This document shows, in pieces, positions 59,541-64,000 of a stretch of DNA of 64,000 nt (position 1 is its first letter; each line of letters begins with the position of its first letter). The notes below the pieces were generated by a model, which was not told the origin of the DNA, did not search any database, and saw only the letters and a program-made list of their open reading frames with translations. The DNA lies in NCBI GenBank assembly GCA_035610835.1, contig CM069452.1, forward strand, positions 64,008,368 through 64,072,367. The letters run 5' to 3'. Both the position numbers and the translations under genes were made by a program. This DNA is from Ophiura sarsii. Lineage: Eukaryota > Echinodermata > Ophiuroidea > Amphilepidida > Ophiuridae.

Positions 59541-60430
59541 CCACATAAAACGGACTTTATGCTCGATCTTGCTTGGGATAATGATTTAACGCTTTAGGCA
59601 AAGCGACAAAAATCTATCTGCAAAGTATGTTAGAAAGAGGCAAAACACATACTCCAACTCAAGTTGTGGGTCGGAGGACTTGGGGTTACAGCCTCGATGA
59701 GTTTGATAGGAAAGGTCCATGCAACCATCCTCGGATACCGATGCCATTTTGTTGATTCTGACTTTGCAGGTAAAGTAAATTTTGACTTTATAATGTGTGC
59801 TCTCAGAGCATTTAATAAGTTTTAGAATGACACCAAATGTATCCAAATTTATCAAGGCATTCAGATTTTACAAATTAACATGACACCTAAAGCTTATCAT
59901 CTTTTCTGTCCGTTTTCATCTATATATTGACCCCTCCCTCATCTATTGCCCCCCCCCACCCCCCCCCCCACCCCCCCCCCCCCCCCACCCCCCCCCCCCC
60001 CCCCCCCACCACATAAAACGGACTTTATGCTCGATCTTGCTTGGGATAATGATTTAACGCTTTAGGCAAAGCGACAAAAATCTATCTGCAAAGTATGTTA
60101 GAAAGAGGCAAAACACATACTCCAACTCAAGTTGTGGGTCGGAGGACTTGGGGTTACAGCCTCGATGAGTTTGATAGGAAAGGTCCATGCAACCATCCTC
60201 GGATACCGATGCCATTATGTTGATTCTGACTTTGCAGGTAAAGTCAATTTTGACTTTATAATGTATGCTCTCAGAGCATTTAATAAGTTTTAGAATGACA
60301 CCAAATGTATCCAAATTTATCAAGGCATTCAGATTTTACAAATTAACATGACACCTAAAGCTTATTATCTTTTCTGTCCGTTTTCATCTATATATTGACC
60401 CCTCCCTCATATATTACCCCCCCCCCCCCC
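59541..60430. repeat. Tandem duplication, two 420-bp units joined by a C-tract
   Basis: 59541-59946 and 60009-60414 are almost identical (offset 468), separated by a C-rich run (59948-60007). Each holds an 89-codon minus-strand frame (59586-59855, 60054-60323) with a good Kozak ATG (acaaaATGGC) starting MASVSEDGCMDLSY. Not recognised as any protein. It could be a first exon, but no partner exon is seen. Confidence 0.85.
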
Positions 60431-60638
60431 CTCTGCCTCTGCTGGAATTGTGCACAAACATTCTTTAAAAAGACAATTATCAACTGAGACAAATATACCT
60501 AAAATATACATTTAGGTCAACTTGATTCAGATATTCACATTTCATACCAATAACTAATGGAAGCGCTAGTTTAAAGTATAAGATAAATCTATTATAATAT
60601 CATAGTCAAAATAATCTGAATCAAATTCCAATTCTTAC

Positions 60639-60740
60639 CGTACACACTTGTCGTATAATCAGTCTTAACATTGGCTAAACATCATTTCTGTATCCTACTT
60701 CCTACAACACTGCCAAATAGCCCATCAATAATTATTATCA
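60639..60740 (-). other. Probable non-coding first exon of gene 2
   Basis: Minus strand ends in GTGTACG/GTAAGAATT, a strong donor, and contains only short uORFs. The same block and donor occur at 11345 (upstream of gene 1) and 19106. Conservation in three copies and the position upstream of the signal-peptide exon suggest a 5' UTR exon. Its 5' edge (TSS) is not defined. Confidence 0.4.
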
Positions 60741-61300
60741 TATTCTTTATTATGCTTCATATTGTTTCTATTTATAGAGAGTGTCATGATTTCCCAAATG
60801 ACTCACTGGTTACCCGTTGACCTTTGAACCAGGATCCTTATTTAACCTCTATTGAAAGTCTATTGGGTGGGTTTTTTTCAACCGTCTTTACTACAGTTAA
60901 GTTGAGGCCAAATTACACGCTTGGTTTGAGCCCAGTTGTTTGTGTCATGGTTATGGTACTATGTCAGCAGGTATCAGATGGCGGCGACGATTTGCCTAAA
61001 TCTGCAATTGAAGGTGTTTGATGCATTCGCCTATACGCGCTGTCTCTCAGCTGATATGTTGACAAAATCTTAATCTCGTTATTCTAATTGCTACGTGCGC
61101 GTAAAACTCATGACTGCGTGGAGCGTGGCAGATATTAAAATTACCACGCGAAAAAATAGAGCGTGTAAAGCGCTACGCTGACTAACACACATGGTCGGTA
61201 TCGGTATGTGTACGTACCACCAAAAATTCAGAATTATTTACAATTGAGATTGATCCATTTTTAGTGCACTTGTTCTGATCAATAAGTTGTTAAGGTGCAT
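60741..61300 (-). promoter_or_regulatory. Conserved upstream module of gene 2
   Basis: Noncoding block conserved with 19200-19800 and partly with 11450-11980. Holds a DR1-like site TGACCTTTGAACC at 60818-60830 and a highly conserved stretch around 60915-61210 (ctgtctctcagctgatatg, catgactgcgtggagcgtgg). Probable promoter or enhancer. This is inferred from conservation and position only. Confidence 0.4.
60818..60830 (-). promoter_or_regulatory. DR1-like site upstream of gene 2 exon
   Basis: Minus strand GGTTCAAAGGTCA, a direct repeat with one-base spacing, about 180 nt upstream of the UTR donor. Same at 11516-11528 near gene 1. In the orphan module it is inverted and changed (GGTTCAAAGTTCA, 19254-19266). 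Confidence 0.35.
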
Positions 61301-61528
61301 GATACGGGCACTGCACCATATGCACCGGACTGTTTATATTCACTGATTGATGTCTACTGAAGATAGCAAAGAGTATGGGTCGCTAAATGTTATCTATTGC
61401 ATTGCTGGTGCATATTCAAACATTCTTTACCGGGATGGAGGGGGCGGGGTGGATGCGGCTATAATAGTTAAGAATTGTAAAATGGTTTGTGACTAACTGA
61501 ATATCAATCAAGGCAGCACTTGCATCAA

Positions 61529-61605
61529 CTCGTTGCGGCGGGGGTGGGGGTTGCGGCGGGGGTGGGGGTTGCGGCGGGGGTGGGGGTTGCGGCGGGGGTG
61601 GGTGG
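61529..61605 (+). repeat. 18-bp GGCGGGGGTGGGGGTTGC minisatellite
   Basis: About four units. The orphan module has one unit at the same place (20328-20345), so this expanded after duplication. Codes poly-Pro on the minus strand, which is not a gene. G-quadruplex-prone. Confidence 0.85.
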
Positions 61606-61811
61606 TTGGGTGGGGGTGTTATGACAAGTAAAAACAAGGACATATTATTTTAAAACTTATTCTTAAACAGCTCAAATGTATAGTCAATTCTCATTGGTTC
61701 TCAGAAAAATAGGCGACATTTATATATATCAAACAACTTTTAACACGGCGTACATTAATAAGCGTGACCCATTGCGTGATCAGTAACATTTTCTTCCTTA
61801 ACGCAGAGTTA

Positions 61812-64000
61812 CAGCGTGTCCCAAAAAACTGGGTCCAAAATCTGCAGAGCTTGTAACTTAAAGAGTTGAAAATTTAGCTGCTCCATATTTAAGGATATTA
61901 AGGTACATATACCTGACCTTAATTGGTTAAAATGTGAGACTAATCAAATGGTAACTTTTTGAAATACAAAGCTTTCAACAGAGCGTGGTTAGAACTCGTT
62001 TTTTCCAATTTAGCACTAAACCATGCCTTGCATTTGCGTTGTGTGCAAGTTTTCCCTACATCATGTGCATACATCTGTTTATTCTCCGAAATATCTTATG
62101 TTTGGTAGAAAAGGGTTAAATTATAGGTATTTTGGATCAATATTCAGCATTATACGAGGGGCATTCAGTAAATAATGAAAGTGATCATGGTATGGGATGC
62201 ATGAGTGATTCTATTGAGGGGATAATGTGATCAATACAAAGTATGAACCTTTATCTTTCAAACAGTACAGTTTTGGATTTATAAGTGTGAACTATGACGT
62301 CATAGCATTGTCTCAAAGTAAGTACACTTGGGACACTACTTAATCAGTTATTTGGCGGGAAATTTGAATTATTTGTATGAAACATGTGATAAGAAGATTG
62401 CATAACATGACACCAGAAGCAGGTAAATCCCATTTTTTTTCACGTAAGTATGATAAAAAGACAATAACTTAAATTCCTGTGTAATTTGATGTATGTAGTA
62501 TATGAGTAAAAAGTAAGGAGAGGCAATCGAATAAAAAGTATACAAATATCAGTATTTCAAATAGCCAATTTTCATTGAAAAATGCCCAGTCAGCGAATCA
62601 CTAATATTGCGGAAAATCAAACAATTAATGAAAAATCCAAGCAATTAACCAGTTTGGGAGATTCCATATGATAGTTAACTAATTTTCTGAACTTATTCGC
62701 ATGAAACCTGCAGAAAATGTGCGCATGCGCAGACGGCAGATCATTTTGAACAGGGCCACAAATGGCTAAAATCAAGAAATTTACCAGATAAAAGCTTACT
62801 GTGCCTTCAAATTCTAATCAGAAATAATTAAAAATGCTTAAATCAATGTGTTTAAATATTGTGATAGTCAAAATAAAGATATACATGAATGTATCAATCA
62901 AAGATGGCTGCCACAACCTCTCTTATTACTGTTATCTTTAGAGCTACTATATATGTATTGTTAAAGTAATCGTCACATAATTTCAATGGTTTGAGGAAAT
63001 TTTATGAACAGCTCCTTCTGAAATCCCCACTATTATTGCTTTACATCCCACACAAATTTACTAAATTATAATCCCTCCATTGTTCTTTATCCTTTGTTGT
63101 TTTCAAAGGTATATTATTGCGGATTTTGCTAAATAAAAGCGCATTTGAGATGGTCCCTTCTTATTTGCGTTAAGGAAGTCAGGTCTAAAAAATAATGTCA
63201 AGCGGAGATAAGTGTGTGTTCTAACTATGTGCCAAGTGTTATCTGTTTTTATGCTTGCATTGCCGAGATATACGCAAATGTATCGATCAACCCATTTTCA
63301 ACATATTACATATCCAGCCAAATAATTGACAGATTTCAGTCAGTGTCTGAAACCTATTGTGTTTATGTTAATGACATTACATAACCAAAGGTATCTAACA
63401 TTCCAAAAGTGTATTGTTTGAAAGACAAAGGTTCATACTTTGTATTGATCACATTATCCCTCAATAGAATCACTCATGCATCCCATACCATGATCACTTT
63501 CATTATTTACTGAATGCCCCTCGTAAATACCCATTGCAGTAACCCTGTCGTTGAATATATACAAAAACAGAGCAACTGTTACCCTGATACCATGCCTGGA
63601 AATAGCACCCGCCCACTTGCCCATAGCGGGTAAATGTTGTGTCGGGGAAAAAGTACCCCGGCAACCGACTGGCCGGTAAACAATTTCAAACTCACGGTGC
63701 AATGTGACAGTTACACTGGCTGGTGGAATTTCTGTCGGGCAGGTATTTTTGTGAGTAACCTGCCCAATCCCGACTGGCTGGTTGAAACAAAATCTGAAGT
63801 TCCAGCCCTGCCTCTAATTCCTTTGATGAGATGACTGACTTAAAGGCTGGTTTCCAATTTCGAAGAAATGGTTCTTGAACTGCTTCAAAGATGGCAGTGT
63901 CTCAGAAGGTTGTTTATTGATTTTTCTAACAAAAACATATGTGTTTACACTTTTTATCCTCCCTTATGACGAAGATTTCCCTGAGTAAGTCATTGTTATC
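61812..64000 (+). mobile_element. Mariner-like element C, runs off the window
   Basis: Left end TA/CAGCGTGTCCCAAAAAA at 61810. The body aligns with copies A and B. The right end would lie roughly 300 bp past the window by comparison with copy A. Interrupted by the element at 62155-63523. Confidence 0.75.
62155..63523. mobile_element. TA-flanked element with about 110-bp inverted repeats
   Basis: Starts CGAGGGGCATTCAGTAAATA and ends with the inverse. Arms (62155-62263 and 63415-63523) are nearly perfect inverse copies. TA duplicated at 62153 and 63524. Copies A and B read straight through (cagcattataaatacc), which is the empty site. The terminal GAGGGGCATTCA type fits mariner-like elements. 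No ORF of note. Confidence 0.8.

Noticed and set aside
61416..61643. Proline-rich 75-codon frame on the minus strand
   Set aside because: Produced by translating the GGCGGGGGTGGGGG minisatellite.

Overview
This window looks like invertebrate animal nuclear DNA: AT-rich, intron-dense, and packed with small TA-inserting DNA transposons, non-LTR retrotransposon fragments and C/G homopolymer tracts. The receptor architecture and the TE mix fit an invertebrate deuterostome (echinoderm, hemichordate or cephalochordate), but this is an inference and the species is not identified. Nothing in the window is bacterial or operon-like.

The main content is two tandem, same-strand (minus) copies of one receptor tyrosine kinase gene. 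Gene 2 appears complete from its first coding exon (57112) to its stop codon (24698). I could chain 19 coding exons by splice sites and intron phase. Their lengths sum to 2808 nt, exactly 936 codons, giving a predicted protein of about 935 aa. The order is signal peptide, two fibronectin-III-like modules, two nearly identical thrombospondin-1-like modules each on its own exon, a transmembrane segment, a kinase domain, and a tail with an NPxY motif. The kinase keeps the glycine loop, the VAVK lysine, the catalytic Asp and DFG, but its HRD is replaced by NGD and its APE by SLE. Gene 1 (exons between 9160 and 78) is the paralogue. Only its 5' half (signal peptide through FN3) lies in the window; the rest runs off the left edge. 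Its exon 2 carries a 4-nt insertion that breaks the frame as I read it.

Upstream of each gene is a conserved module with a probable non-coding first exon (donor at 11345 for gene 1, 60639 for gene 2) and a DR1-like nuclear-receptor site. A third, orphan copy of the module lies at about 19.0-20.5 kb. It contains a local inversion of about 150 bp and a small hAT insertion.

Because positions 1 to about 12 kb are paralogous to about 46.45-61.3 kb, several TE insertions can be called by comparison with an empty site in the other copy: TA-flanked elements at 7064-7722, 46475-48962 and 54888-55443, an 8-bp-TSD hAT-like element at 51868-54664, and a CR1-like LINE fragment at 4658-6437. The hAT-like element at 19809-20116 is called against the gene 2 module.

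Region by region: 1-9.2 kb, gene 1 5' half with intronic TEs; 9.2-12.1 kb, its upstream module; 12.1-24.7 kb, intergenic, with repeats, a mariner-like relic with a transposase fragment (17880-18941) and the orphan module; 24.7-45.9 kb, gene 2 C-terminal half, including a 7.2-kb intron that holds a three-level TE nest (mariner-like > TAA-flanked element > RTE-like LINE); 45.9-57.1 kb, gene 2 extracellular exons; 57.1-64 kb, upstream region with mariner-like copies, tandem duplications and the gene 2 module.

A recurring oddity is a set of elements built almost entirely from many copies of one short, often palindromic motif (CAACTGTTG, GTTGGTTAA, GGAGTC/GACTCC, AACGTT, GGGGCAACTGGACC). Several begin with CACT, an A-rich stretch and then the motif. 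They may form a structural class worth systematic study.
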